Shown: piece after piece, positions 1 through 8,530 of the stretch
Layout of the letters: each line of letters begins with the position of its first letter
How positions within the stretch are numbered: the stretch's first letter is position 1
Assembly (NCBI GenBank): GCA_012514255.1
Contig: JAAZAP010000144.1
Span: 1 to 28,924 of the forward strand
Direction: 5' to 3'
DNA: 28,924 nt
Source of the DNA: Bacteroidales bacterium
Lineage (GTDB): Bacteria > Bacteroidota > Bacteroidia > Bacteroidales > VadinHA17
Program-made: the position numbers and the translations under genes
The notes under the pieces: model-generated
Told to the model about the DNA's origin: nothing
The model's input: the letters and a program-made list of their open reading frames with translations, nothing else
Databases searched by the model: none

Positions 1-11
1 AGTGAAAGAGC

Positions 12-43
12 TTTGCATCTTTCTCAAAAATAACGTACGTTTG
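12..43 (+). promoter_or_regulatory. Bacteroidetes-type promoter for the LptF/G-GT-ribBA-fmt operon
   Basis: TTTG at 12-15 and TACGTTTG at 36-43 are separated by 20 bases. This matches the Bacteroidetes primary-sigma consensus (TTTG, 19-21 bases, TAnnTTTG). The -7 element ends 16 bases before the ATG at 60, so the untranslated leader would be only about 10 bases. Confidence 0.6.
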
Positions 44-59
44 CACCACACCCGAGACA

Positions 60-1559
60 ATGAAGAAGATCGATCTTTTCATGATTAGATCGTTTATAGG
101 ACCGCTGATCCTGACGTTCTTCATCGTACTTATAATTTTTGTCCTCCAGTTCCTCTGGATGTATGTTGATGAACTGGCCGGCAAAGGGCTGGAACTAAAG
201 GTGCTCGCCGAACTCCTGTTTCAATTCTCCCTTACTTTTGTACCCCTTTCACTCCCCCTGGCAATCCTCCTGGCATCACTGATGACCTTCGGTAACCTGG
301 GAGAGTTCCTGGAACTCACTGCCCTCAAATCCTCCGGTGTACCGCTGCAGCGTATCATGTTGCCTGTATTCATTTTCGCCGCCCTCCTATCTGTAGGATC
401 ATTCCTCTTTGCTGACTACGTACTGCCTATCTCCACCCGCAAGGCGAGGACCCTCCTTATGGATATACGCCGCATGAGACCTGAACTGAACATCCAGGCA
501 GGGACTTTCTACAACGGTATCGACGGATTCAGCATCAAGATCACAGACAAGGACCCTGAAACGAACCGCCTCGACGGGATATATATTTACGATCACCGCG
601 AAGGAATTGGCAACACCTCCGTAATACACGCCGACTCCGGGTACATGAGAGTGACAGCCGATGAGAGCGGCCTCATACTGACCCTCTATAACGGCTATGC
701 ATACAAGGACATAGAAGAAAAGAACGTCCCTCAGGACAAGAGGACCTTCCCCTTCCGTCGCGACAAGTTCACGGAGCAGACCATGGTGATTGAACTGACC
801 GGCTTCGGCCTGAACCGGTCACCCATGGATATATACCGGTCAAACTACGCCATGCTCAACACGGCAGACCTCACCTACTACATTGATTCGCTCTCCACGA
901 GGTATGACAGCAGAACCAGTACATACTTCAAAGAGTTCAGCCAGACGAGGCTATTCTACACTACCCATCTCCGTAATCCGAGATTCAGGGAACAGGTTGA
1001 CTCAACTGCGGTATGGGAGACTCAGAAGTTCAATACAAAAGTTGCCTTTGACACACTGAGCTTCATGGACAAGAACACCGCTATCAGCCGTGCCCTCAGC
1101 TTCGCCAGGGAAGGCACAGCCTTCACTATCGAGAAGAGTGAGTCGCTGGTGGCCGAAGCCAGGAACCTGGCAAGATATGAGGCCGAGAAATACAGACGAT
1201 TTACCCTGCCACTGGCATGCCTGGTATTCTTTTTCATCGGGGCACCCCTCGGTGCCATCATAAGGAAAGGAGGACTTGGCACACCCGCAGTCATCTCCGT
1301 GCTTTTCTTTGTATTCTATTATGTCATCGACCTTTCCGGTGATAAATTTGCCAAGGAGCTGATTATCAGTATACCCCTTGGAAAGCTCGCCTCCACAATC
1401 ATACTCCTTCCTATCGGTGTCTTCCTGACCTATAAGGCAACCACCGATGCCGCCATCATGAATGCCGAGACCTATATGCTCTTCTTTAAAAAGATAGGAG
1501 CTTTCTTTACAGGCATCAAGCCCGAAAAGGATAATGAAAATACTGGTACTGTCCCCTAG
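60..1559 (+). CDS. LptF/LptG (YjgP/YjgQ) family lipopolysaccharide-export permease
   Basis: Inner-membrane permease subunit of the Lpt machine, which with LptB extracts lipopolysaccharide from the inner membrane and passes it to the periplasmic bridge. The N-terminal half has three membrane segments near residues 10-35, 55-78 and 100-120. A long hydrophilic periplasmic region follows (about 125-380), then three more helices (about 383-405, 410-430, 437-460). The 3+3 layout around a periplasmic domain and the family-like stretch FLELTALKSSGVPL identify the family. At 499 residues it is longer than the roughly 360 of the enterobacterial proteins; the extra length is in the periplasmic part. The ATG at 60 follows a good promoter. 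The gene opens a five-gene operon and its end overlaps the next start by 26 bases. LptF and LptG cannot be told apart here. Confidence 0.88.
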   Translation: MKKIDLFMIRSFIGPLILTFFIVLIIFVLQFLWMYVDELAGKGLELKVLAELLFQFSLTFVPLSLPLAILLASLMTFGNLGEFLELTALKSSGVPLQRIMLPVFIFAALLSVGSFLFADYVLPISTRKARTLLMDIRRMRPELNIQAGTFYNGIDGFSIKITDKDPETNRLDGIYIYDHREGIGNTSVIHADSGYMRVTADESGLILTLYNGYAYKDIEEKNVPQDKRTFPFRRDKFTEQTMVIELTGFGLNRSPMDIYRSNYAMLNTADLTYYIDSLSTRYDSRTSTYFKEFSQTRLFYTTHLRNPRFREQVDSTAVWETQKFNTKVAFDTLSFMDKNTAISRALSFAREGTAFTIEKSESLVAEARNLARYEAEKYRRFTLPLACLVFFFIGAPLGAIIRKGGLGTPAVISVLFFVFYYVIDLSGDKFAKELIISIPLGKLASTIILLPIGVFLTYKATTDAAIMNAETYMLFFKKIGAFFTGIKPEKDNENTGTVP

Positions 1560-2745
1560 ACCATTGTGGCCTGAACATGACGGAGGAACGGTGGCGACGG
1601 CGCGCTGTGCCAGGGGACTGGCTGCCGCCGGCGCAGAGGTATCGGTCCTCGCCATGAAAACGGAAAAGCATCATGACACTGATGACGGTCATGGCTCCAT
1701 GACGCCTGTAGAGCTGAACTCTTACAGTATTGTTCACGTAGATACATCCATCAGGCTGACGGCAATGATGCGCAACCTGATCTTCTCTTCCGGGCCGTAT
1801 GACATCTCGAGGTTCAGATCCGCAGCCTTTTCAGAGGCGATCCACTCTAGCCTTATTAACACCCACTTTGACATCATCCATTGCGAGGGCCTCACGATGG
1901 CACCTTACCTTGAAGAGATTAAAAGACTCACCGATGCGCCCGTGGTTCTGAGGGCACATAACCTTGAACATAGAATAAGAGAGATGATGGCAGCATCCGC
2001 ACGGTCGCCAGTCAGGAGAGCATACCTCTCCAACCTCTCACACAGACTCCGCTCACTTGAACAGAAGACAGCCTGGATGGTTGACGCCATAGTACCAATC
2101 AGCGAACCTGACTTCACATGGTTCATCTCAGCGGCAGGAGACAAGCCTGTGTTCCTGGCGGAGACGGGGACGGAGGAGGCCGGGTATCTCCCCGAACCTG
2201 CGGGTGGCAATCTTCGCGTGGGCTTCATCGGGGCTATGAACTGGGAACCCAACATAGAGGGAATAAAGTGGTTCATCAAAGAGGTATGGCCCGGGGTGGT
2301 GAAAAAGATGCCGGACACAACCCTTCATATTGCAGGCAGAACCTTGAAAAAAAAGGACACAATCCTGCCAGGCGGAAAGAATATATTCATTGAAGGAGAG
2401 GTTGAAGATGCAATTCACTTCATCAGATCGAACCACGTGATGATCGTCCCGCTCTTTGCAGGCAGCGGATTGCGCATAAAGATCATTGAAGCAATGTCTG
2501 CCGGCAGGCCTGTTGTTGCCACACCGGTGGCTGTAGAAGGACTGCCGGTAAAGAGCGGCAGGGAACTGTTTGTTGCAACGGATGCCGGAACCTTTAGCGC
2601 TTCATTGATAAAACTCCTGGGGGACCCTTCTCTCAGAGCCTCAACGGGCATCAATGCTGTCAGTCTGGTAAATGAACGCTATCAGAATAGTGCAATCACC
2701 TCCCGGTTAATTGAATTTTACAAGAATCTGATCCATGACAGCTGA
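1534..2745 (+). CDS. Glycosyltransferase family 4 (GT-B fold)
   Basis: Probable retaining sugar-nucleotide-dependent glycosyltransferase acting in the cytoplasm on a surface glycan. The N-terminus MKILVLSPRPLWPEHDGG is the typical first strand and glycine-rich loop of GT4 enzymes. The C-terminal Rossmann half contains GFIGAMNWEPNIEG (about residue 232) and the donor-binding stretch LFAGSGLRIKIIEAMSAGRP (about 307-326), including the conserved Glu and the Gly-Arg-Pro turn. Length (403 residues) is usual for GT4. The start lies inside the last codons of the permease gene, and the end overlaps the next glycosyltransferase by 11 bases, implying translational coupling. The lipid-export neighbour suggests a cell-envelope glycan, but substrate and acceptor cannot be read from the sequence. 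Confidence 0.85.
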   Translation: MKILVLSPRPLWPEHDGGTVATARCARGLAAAGAEVSVLAMKTEKHHDTDDGHGSMTPVELNSYSIVHVDTSIRLTAMMRNLIFSSGPYDISRFRSAAFSEAIHSSLINTHFDIIHCEGLTMAPYLEEIKRLTDAPVVLRAHNLEHRIREMMAASARSPVRRAYLSNLSHRLRSLEQKTAWMVDAIVPISEPDFTWFISAAGDKPVFLAETGTEEAGYLPEPAGGNLRVGFIGAMNWEPNIEGIKWFIKEVWPGVVKKMPDTTLHIAGRTLKKKDTILPGGKNIFIEGEVEDAIHFIRSNHVMIVPLFAGSGLRIKIIEAMSAGRPVVATPVAVEGLPVKSGRELFVATDAGTFSASLIKLLGDPSLRASTGINAVSLVNERYQNSAITSRLIEFYKNLIHDS

Positions 2746-3916
2746 AACCATACTGATAATAACAGCTGTACTGCTGGCATGGACATACATCCTTTATCCT
2801 GCAGGCGTGATCTCGGCATCACGCCTCAGAAAAAGAGTGAGAAAGGAATCATCAGCAGCCGTGGACCTTGCATCACTGCCAGCAGTCACCGTCGTATTGT
2901 CAGTGCACAATGAGAAAGAGGTAGCCGAAACAAAGATCCGGAGTATGCTGGCTTCTGACTATCCGCCTGAGCTCCTGGACTTTATTATAGGATCTGACGG
3001 TTCAACTGATGGCACCAACGCAATTATCAGCACGCTGGCAGCCACAAACTCGCGTATACAATTCATCATACACGCAGAAAGAAGGGGAAAGGCAGCCATG
3101 CTCAATGACCTGGTTTCAATGGCTGCTGGCGAGATACTGGTGGTGACTGATGCAAATGTGATGTTTACACCTGCCACTGTACGCAGGCTGGCTGAAGGAT
3201 TTGCCGACCCACGCATCGGGTTGTGTGACGCTACTTTTCGTCCCGCATCATTTGATAATGCCGGCGTAACCAGGCAGGAGAACATGTACAGCCGCTTTGA
3301 AACAGCACTGAAGAGGGCTGAAAGTGAACTCTGGGGTACTATGCCCGGTCCCTACGGGGGATGCTACGCTGTTCGCAGGAATCTTTTTCCGGTGCTCCGT
3401 GACAACACCCTGGTAGATGATCTGTATGTAGGTCTGTCAGTTCTGAAACAGGAGTACAGGTCGGTTAACATCCGTGAAGCAGTAGTCTGTGAAGACACCC
3501 AGCCAGACATGATAGAGCAGTTCAGAAGGCGTGTAAGGATAGCTGCAGGTTCTTTCCAGAACCTGTTTCACTTTGGCCCTTTCCCCTTCAGGCGGTTCAG
3601 TGCCGGTTTTGTCTTCTTTTCACACAAGATAATGAGATGGTTAACCCCTCTCCTGCTCCTGCTCTTTTTCATGACAACGGTCATTCTTTCAGACCGGTCT
3701 GTTTTCTATTTTTGTATTACAGCAGTTCAGCTGATTTTCATAATTTTGTCAGCGCTTGACCTGGTGCTTGACAGGCAGGGAAAAAGGATAAGAATCCAGA
3801 GGTTTATCACCCAGTTCCTGCTGATGAATGCAGCACTGGCAGCAGGGTTTGTGAAGGCAGTAAGAGGGATAGAAAAAGGGATATGGGAACCCACCAAACG
3901 AGTTAAGAATGAATGA
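2735..3916 (+). CDS. Membrane glycosyltransferase family 2
   Basis: Probable inverting, processive-type GT2 enzyme in the inner membrane. One N-terminal membrane segment (residues 3-22) precedes a GT-A catalytic domain. Visible motifs are [11 protein letters not shown] (about 53-63), the nucleotide-binding SDGSTDGT, the metal-site-like VTDANVMF, the acidic VCEDTQPD, and [10 protein letters not shown] in the place of the QxxRW motif. Three hydrophobic segments close the protein (about 300-320, 327-347, 358-376). It resembles the NodC/hyaluronan-synthase branch, but the sugar and product are unknown. It overlaps the GT4 gene by 11 bases and ribBA by 8 bases, so it belongs to the same transcript. 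Confidence 0.85.
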   Translation: MTAETILIITAVLLAWTYILYPAGVISASRLRKRVRKESSAAVDLASLPAVTVVLSVHNEKEVAETKIRSMLASDYPPELLDFIIGSDGSTDGTNAIISTLAATNSRIQFIIHAERRGKAAMLNDLVSMAAGEILVVTDANVMFTPATVRRLAEGFADPRIGLCDATFRPASFDNAGVTRQENMYSRFETALKRAESELWGTMPGPYGGCYAVRRNLFPVLRDNTLVDDLYVGLSVLKQEYRSVNIREAVVCEDTQPDMIEQFRRRVRIAAGSFQNLFHFGPFPFRRFSAGFVFFSHKIMRWLTPLLLLLFFMTTVILSDRSVFYFCITAVQLIFIILSALDLVLDRQGKRIRIQRFITQFLLMNAALAAGFVKAVRGIEKGIWEPTKRVKNE

Positions 3917-5153
3917 AGAGCCAAAGCTGAATACAATCAATGAAGCCATAGAAGAGATCAGAGCGGGCCGGATTGTAATCGTTGTAGACGATGAAGACAG
4001 GGAAAACGAGGGCGATTTTATCTGTGCAGCTGAGTTGATCACCCCCGAGATAGTTAATTTCATGGCTACCAATGGCAGGGGATTAATATGTGTACCCCTT
4101 CCTGAAGAAAGATGTGAAGAGCTGGATCTTAACATGATGGTAGGACACAATACCTCGCTCCATGAAACGCCGTTCACAGTCTCGGTTGATCTGCTCAGTC
4201 CTGAAACTACCACCGGCATATCGGCCAGGGACAGAGCACTGACAATCAAGGCGCTCGTTGACCCCGACACCAATCCATACCAGCTCGGCAGACCGGGGCA
4301 TATATTCCCGCTCAAATCGCGCAGCAAGGGAGTCCTTCGCAGGGCAGGCCACACCGAGGCGGCGGTAGACCTGACAAGGCTGGCAGGACTGCAGCCGGGA
4401 GGAGCACTGGTGGAGATAATGAACGAGGACGGATCCATGGCCCGCCTTCATGATCTGCTTAAACTTTCGAAAAAATTCGGAATAAAAATAATCTCTATAA
4501 AGGACCTGATCAGGTACCGCCTTGGCATTGAATCAATCGTGGAGATGGGAGAACAGGTAAAACTGCCCACCGAATACGGCAACTTCGACTTCATTCCCTT
4601 CCGTCAGGTAAGTAACGGCCTGGAACATGCTGCCCTGGTTAAGGGAACCTGGACCAAAGACGAGCCGGTACTTGTCAGGGTACATTCATCCTGCTTCACG
4701 GGCGACATATTTGCATCCAAGAGATGCGACTGCGGACCACAGCTGCATAAAGCCATGCAGATGGTGGAAGCCGAAGGTAAGGGAGCCATAGTCTACCTGA
4801 GCCAGGAAGGGAGGGGTATCGGACTGATCAACAAGATAAGGACATACAAGCTGCAGGAACAGGGACGTGATACTGTTGAGGCCAATATTGAACTTGGCTT
4901 CCGGGAAGATGAGCGCGATTATGGCATTGGTGCTAACATAATGAGGAGCCTGGGGCTCGGGAAGGTCAGGCTCATATCAAACAACCCTGTAAAGAGAGCG
5001 GGTCTTGAGGGTTACGGAATTACCATAGTTGAGACCATACCACTCGAGATACCCCCTAATCCCTATAATTCATTCTACCTGGAGACGAAGGCCACCAAGA
5101 TGGGTCATACCCTGGCATGCTACAAATCACAAACGAAAGGCGAAAATGACTGA
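3909..5153 (+). CDS. ribBA: Bifunctional riboflavin enzyme RibBA (DHBP synthase / GTP cyclohydrolase II)
   Basis: Makes both riboflavin precursors: the N-terminal domain (about 1-205) converts ribulose 5-phosphate to dihydroxybutanone phosphate, and the C-terminal domain (about 210-400) opens GTP. The DHBP synthase signature [10 protein letters not shown] is at residues 27-36 and [11 protein letters not shown] around residue 148. The GTP cyclohydrolase II zinc site is visible as Cys262, Cys273 and Cys275 in [17 protein letters not shown], followed by [10 protein letters not shown] near 297-306. Both active sites look complete and 414 residues is the normal fused length. The ATG at 3909 overlaps the GT2 stop by 8 bases, and the stop overlaps the fmt start by 8 bases. 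No FMN riboswitch is visible, and the overlapping start leaves no room for one. Confidence 0.96.
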   Translation: MNEEPKLNTINEAIEEIRAGRIVIVVDDEDRENEGDFICAAELITPEIVNFMATNGRGLICVPLPEERCEELDLNMMVGHNTSLHETPFTVSVDLLSPETTTGISARDRALTIKALVDPDTNPYQLGRPGHIFPLKSRSKGVLRRAGHTEAAVDLTRLAGLQPGGALVEIMNEDGSMARLHDLLKLSKKFGIKIISIKDLIRYRLGIESIVEMGEQVKLPTEYGNFDFIPFRQVSNGLEHAALVKGTWTKDEPVLVRVHSSCFTGDIFASKRCDCGPQLHKAMQMVEAEGKGAIVYLSQEGRGIGLINKIRTYKLQEQGRDTVEANIELGFREDERDYGIGANIMRSLGLGKVRLISNNPVKRAGLEGYGITIVETIPLEIPPNPYNSFYLETKATKMGHTLACYKSQTKGEND

Positions 5154-6102
5154 TCCCCTTCCGCGGATAGTGTTCATGGGTACGCCTGAGTTCGCTGTTC
5201 CCAGCCTGAGGTCCCTGCATAACGCGGGATGTGATATAGCCGCTGTGGTTACCGTTCCTGACAGGGCTGCCGGTCGTGGCCGTAAAATAACCTTTAGCCC
5301 TGTAAAGGAATATGCCCTGGAACATAACCTCTACCTCCTTCAACCAGAAAAGCTCCGTGATCCGGCATTCATATCCGAAATGCAGAGCCTGAAAGCCGAT
5401 TTGTTTGTGGTTGTGGCCTTTCGTATGCTTCCGGAAATTGTCTGGCGAATCCCTCCCCTGGGCACATTCAACCTGCATGCCTCCCTCCTTCCGCAGTACA
5501 GGGGCGCCGCACCTATAAATCACGCGATCATCAATGGTGAGACCAGGACAGGAGTAACCACATTCCTTATAGACAGCAAGATAGACACAGGCATGATACT
5601 ACTGTCACGGGAGACGGAGATCAACCCTGACGAGAACGCAGGCAGCCTGCACGACAGACTCAAGGAAATAGGAGCCGGGATAACAGTGGCGACGGCCAGA
5701 GGACTGTATGCCGGAAAGCTGAAGCCTGTGCCCCAGAAAAAGATACCACCTGCCAGGCTCACTACTGCTCCGAGGATCTTTCCTGCTGACACAATCATTA
5801 ACTGGCGGGAGCCTGCGGTAAAAGTCCATAACCTGATAAGAGGGCTCTCCCCCTACCCTGGTGCAATGACACTGCTGCACAGGGGCGACAGCAACCTCAG
5901 ACTGAAGATCCTTGAAAGCAAACTGATTGATGATATAAGAGAGATACCGGGATTATTTATCAGAACAGAGAAATCGCGGTTGATCGTCTCATGCGTGTCC
6001 GGCGCCATTGAGATTCTCTCCCTGGTGCCCGAGGGGAGAAAAAAAATGAGCGGCAGCGAGTTTCTCCGCGGCTTTGATCCTTCAGGCTGGGAGCTGGCCT
6101 GA
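5146..6102 (+). CDS. fmt: Methionyl-tRNA formyltransferase
   Basis: Transfers a formyl group from 10-formyltetrahydrofolate to initiator Met-tRNA in the cytoplasm. [20 protein letters not shown] is the classic N-terminus. [13 protein letters not shown] carries the SLLPxxRG signature, and Asn109, His111 and Asp147 (in SKIDTG) fit the catalytic triad described for E. coli Fmt. Length is 318 residues, as expected. I chose the ATG at 5146 because the family N-terminus begins there; the frame stays open upstream only as overlap with ribBA. It is the last gene of the operon and converges on the LysM gene with 25 bases between the stops. No clear terminator is visible in that gap. Confidence 0.96.
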   Translation: MTDPLPRIVFMGTPEFAVPSLRSLHNAGCDIAAVVTVPDRAAGRGRKITFSPVKEYALEHNLYLLQPEKLRDPAFISEMQSLKADLFVVVAFRMLPEIVWRIPPLGTFNLHASLLPQYRGAAPINHAIINGETRTGVTTFLIDSKIDTGMILLSRETEINPDENAGSLHDRLKEIGAGITVATARGLYAGKLKPVPQKKIPPARLTTAPRIFPADTIINWREPAVKVHNLIRGLSPYPGAMTLLHRGDSNLRLKILESKLIDDIREIPGLFIRTEKSRLIVSCVSGAIEILSLVPEGRKKMSGSEFLRGFDPSGWELA

Positions 6103-6129
6103 TGTTGTCACTGGGGTGATGTTGTCACT
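6100..6129. repeat. 13-base direct repeat spanning two convergent stop codons
   Basis: TGATGTTGTCACT occurs at 6100-6112 and again at 6117-6129, separated by GGGG (period 17). The first copy contains the fmt stop codon. The second reaches into the stop codon of the convergent LysM gene. It looks like a small local duplication; no function is evident. Confidence 0.8.
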
Positions 6130-7210
6130 AGCGTAATCTCAGTTTTTGTCCCGGTTTGCATTCCCCGCCCTCTTCCATCAGGTTCATTTTGTATAGTGAT
6201 GAAAGCCTGACAGCATACTTCTGTGAAATATCATGCATGGTCTCACCCGCTTCAACAGTATGGATCAAAAATTCACGGGCAGCTTTGGAACGTTTTGGCT
6301 GGAGGTAGATGATCTGCCCCACATTCAGGGGAGTGCCGGGAGCAAGATCGTTGTACCGTGAGATCTCCCATGACAGAAGCAGATGGCGCTCAGCCAGGGA
6401 CTCATATGTATCTCCCTCTTCAACAATAATATACTCCACGTTGTTGTTTTCCATTAATTCTTTGCGGTCGCCGAGGCTTATGACACCTATCGGTTCTTCA
6501 GTATCCTGTATAACGACTGTTCTGGCAGGAGCGGGCTCAACCCCGGCAGAATCCTTCGCTTCAGGCTGTGCAGGCTTTGATGCTGCCGGTGCCGGCGCCC
6601 CTGCATCAGCAGGGGGCAGGACAGTACTCTTATCTGCCCGGGCTGTGACTGCCTGGCCTGCAGAGCCTGTATCATAAGCCCACAGACGGTACTCCTCGAT
6701 CTTCCGGATCAGGAGCTCGGGATATTTGGGATCGGTGGCATACCCGGCTTTTTTAAGGCCGTGGGCCCATCCCTTATAGTCAGTGTTGCTCAGTCGGAAC
6801 AGATCCCTGTACCTGGAACCGGCAACCAGGAACTCCGAATGATCCCTGTATGACTCCTCCGCTGACCGGTATGCACGGAAACACTCATTGCGCCGGTTAT
6901 CATCATGATAGATCTTCTTTCCCGTCCAGCTGCTGTGGCATTTTATGCCGAAGTGGTTGTTGCCCTGTGTGGCGAGTCTGCTGCGTCCGTAGTTCGACTC
7001 AAGCATCCCCTGTGCAAGAGTAATGCTGGCAGGGATGCCTGTCCTCTTCATCTCACTTACGGCCAGTGCGCTGTAACGGTTAAGGTACTCAATGGCATAG
7101 TCGGGTGCAGGCCCGGAGGAGGCGCTGCTTCTTGCAGCCCTGCGCGTTGCGCTGCAGGAATTGAGTAACAGTATTATTATCAGGATCGCGTATGGCGCAA
7201 CGTTTTTCAT
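6128..7210 (-). CDS. Lipoprotein N-acetylglucosaminidase (GH73/FlgJ-like) with two LysM domains
   Basis: Likely envelope-anchored peptidoglycan hydrolase cleaving between GlcNAc and MurNAc. Residues 1-19 form a lipoprotein signal ending LLNSC, with Cys19 as lipidation site. A glucosaminidase domain follows (about 38-175), with ITLAQGMLESNYGRS carrying the probable catalytic Glu71 and NNHFGIKC after it. A Pro/Ala-rich linker spans about 180-235. Two LysM modules end the protein, about 258-303 (EYIIVEEGDTYESLAERH) and 314-360 (HTVEAGETMHDISQKY). The domain order is common for Bacteroidetes cell-wall hydrolases. The gene is transcribed alone from its own promoter, divergent from cytidine deaminase. 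Role in septation or turnover cannot be decided from sequence. Confidence 0.9.
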   Translation of the reverse strand: MKNVAPYAILIIILLLNSCSATRRAARSSASSGPAPDYAIEYLNRYSALAVSEMKRTGIPASITLAQGMLESNYGRSRLATQGNNHFGIKCHSSWTGKKIYHDDNRRNECFRAYRSAEESYRDHSEFLVAGSRYRDLFRLSNTDYKGWAHGLKKAGYATDPKYPELLIRKIEEYRLWAYDTGSAGQAVTARADKSTVLPPADAGAPAPAASKPAQPEAKDSAGVEPAPARTVVIQDTEEPIGVISLGDRKELMENNNVEYIIVEEGDTYESLAERHLLLSWEISRYNDLAPGTPLNVGQIIYLQPKRSKAAREFLIHTVEAGETMHDISQKYAVRLSSLYKMNLMEEGGECKPGQKLRLR

Positions 7211-7224
7211 CAGAAGGCTTTTGG

Positions 7225-7256
7225 CAAAAATATAAAAATGTATCTACCCTCTGCAA
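7225..7256 (-). promoter_or_regulatory. Promoter of the glucosaminidase-LysM gene
   Basis: On the minus strand TTG (7256-7254) and TATTTTTG (7232-7225) are separated by 21 bases, matching the Bacteroidetes consensus. The -7 element ends 14 bases before the ATG, giving a leader under 10 bases. Confidence 0.55.
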
Positions 7257-7260
7257 TTAC

Positions 7261-7292
7261 TTGCTACGGAGGTAAAAATATTATTACTTTTA
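7261..7292 (+). promoter_or_regulatory. Promoter of cytidine deaminase
   Basis: TTG at 7261-7263, 21 bases, then TACTTTTA at 7285-7292, one mismatch from TAnnTTTG. It stands back to back with the LysM promoter: the two -33 elements are only 4 bases apart. Confidence 0.4.
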
Positions 7293-7319
7293 TCGGTCTA
7301 TAAATCACCGTCATCACTT

Positions 7320-7805
7320 ATGAAGAAGAGAGAAGTGAATATTTATTTCACGGAGTATCAGAAGAGCGACGAGCTGCCGGATGCAGATAAGAAGCTCGTA
7401 GCAGAGGCTGTCGCCGCCGCGTCGGGTGCATATGCGCCTTACTCCGGTCTCAGGGTCGGGGCTGCCATAATGCTTGATGACGGCACTGTGGTCCGGGGCG
7501 CCAATGTTGAGAACGCGGCTTTTCCTTCAGGCAGTTGCGCGGAGAAAACAGCCCTCTCGTATATGGTTGCAAACTACGGCGAGAGGCAGGCGGTGGCAAT
7601 AGCCATAACAGCACTGTCAGACGGAAAGCAGACAGAGGAGCCCGTTCCTCCCTGCGGCAATTGCCGTCAGATGCTCATAGAGGAGGAACAACGGAACGGA
7701 AGGCCAATAAGAGTTATCCTTGCAGGATGCTCGTCAATTTATGTCCTCGAAAGCAGCCAGGCACTGATGCCATTGAGCTTCACAGGCAATAACCTCAGGA
7801 AATAA
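7320..7805 (+). CDS. cdd: Cytidine deaminase
   Basis: Zinc hydrolase that deaminates cytidine and deoxycytidine to uridine and deoxyuridine in pyrimidine salvage. The zinc site is explicit: Cys73 and the proton-shuttling Glu75 in SGSCAEKTAL, then Cys112 and Cys115 in PPCGNCRQM. AYAPYSGLRVGAA near residue 38 and GANVENAAFPSG near residue 60 are the substrate-binding parts. At 161 residues it is slightly longer than the roughly 130-residue tetrameric enzymes because of an N-terminal extension of about 20 residues. It is a single gene, divergent from the LysM lipoprotein and convergent with the response regulator, with 32 bases between the stops. Confidence 0.95.
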   Translation: MKKREVNIYFTEYQKSDELPDADKKLVAEAVAAASGAYAPYSGLRVGAAIMLDDGTVVRGANVENAAFPSGSCAEKTALSYMVANYGERQAVAIAITALSDGKQTEEPVPPCGNCRQMLIEEEQRNGRPIRVILAGCSSIYVLESSQALMPLSFTGNNLRK

Positions 7806-7837
7806 TTCGCGGTTTTTAATTACAGGCTTCTGGACCT

Positions 7838-8530
7838 TCAGACCTCCACAATTAGCTGAAACCCGCTCCCGTGAATATTCTTCAATGTTATCTGCGGATC
7901 ATCACTCAGGTACTTGCGGAGTTTGGTGACATACACGTCCATGCTGCGGGCAGTGAAATAATCGTCGGCACCCCATATCTTCTTCAGGGCAGCCTCCCTG
8001 CTCACAAGAGCATTGGGCGAGATGGCAAGCATCTCAAGCAACTGCCCCTCCTTGGGAGATAACTGCCGCTCCTGGTCTCCCAGCGTCAGGGTACGAAGCC
8101 GGGCATTGAAGATGTACTTCCCTATCTCATAAATATCCCGCGTCCCTTCCTGTATATCCCTCCGGGCAATGATTGCCTTTATCTTGCAGAGGAGTATGTC
8201 AGTATCAAACGGTTTGGTAATATAGTCGTCAGCCCCCACACCATAACCGTGAAGAAGATCTTCCTTCAGCTTCTTGGCAGTGAGGAATATGATTGGTATG
8301 ACCGAGTTCATGACACGGATCTCGGTAGCAATTGTAAAACCATCTACATGGGGCAGCATCACGTCAAGAATGCACAGATCATACACTCCCTTTCGGAAAG
8401 TCTCTATGGCTGCCTTCCCGTCATCCACAAGATCAACCTCGAAGTCATTTATCTCGAGGTATGACTTGAGTACCGATCCGAAGCTCACGTCATCCTCAAC
8501 CAGAAAAATCCTTGCGTTCTTCTTGCTCAT
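7838..8530 (-). CDS. OmpR/PhoB-family response regulator (RprY-like)
   Basis: Transcription factor activated by phosphorylation. The receiver domain (about 7-122) has the acidic pair in VEDD (12-14), phospho-acceptor Asp56 in LDVMLP, Thr84 in FLTAKK and Lys106 in TKPFD. The winged-helix DNA-binding domain (about 132-228) ends with RSMDVYVTKLRKYL and HGSGFQL, typical of the Bacteroidetes RprY type. The start overlaps the kinase stop by 4 bases (ATGA), so the two are translationally coupled. OmpR-family proteins bind direct repeats spaced about one helical turn. Four such repeats (10117-10153) lie upstream of the kinase gene, so autoregulation and control of the divergent gene are likely. Confidence 0.93.
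   Translation of the reverse strand: MSKKNARIFLVEDDVSFGSVLKSYLEINDFEVDLVDDGKAAIETFRKGVYDLCILDVMLPHVDGFTIATEIRVMNSVIPIIFLTAKKLKEDLLHGYGVGADDYITKPFDTDILLCKIKAIIARRDIQEGTRDIYEIGKYIFNARLRTLTLGDQERQLSPKEGQLLEMLAISPNALVSREAALKKIWGADDYFTARSMDVYVTKLRKYLSDDPQITLKNIHGSGFQLIVEV

Noticed and set aside
1002..1655. 217-codon minus-strand frame over the permease and GT4 junction
   Set aside because: Shadow of the overlapping permease and GT4 genes, with no membrane or domain features of its own.
3749..4438. 229-codon frame antisense to the GT2/ribBA junction
   Set aside because: Ser-rich shadow translation of ribBA. It crosses two solid genes and shows no recognisable motif or promoter.
5029..5145. 39-codon N-terminal extension of fmt
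   Set aside because: It lies inside ribBA in another frame. The conserved Fmt N-terminus begins at ATG 5146.
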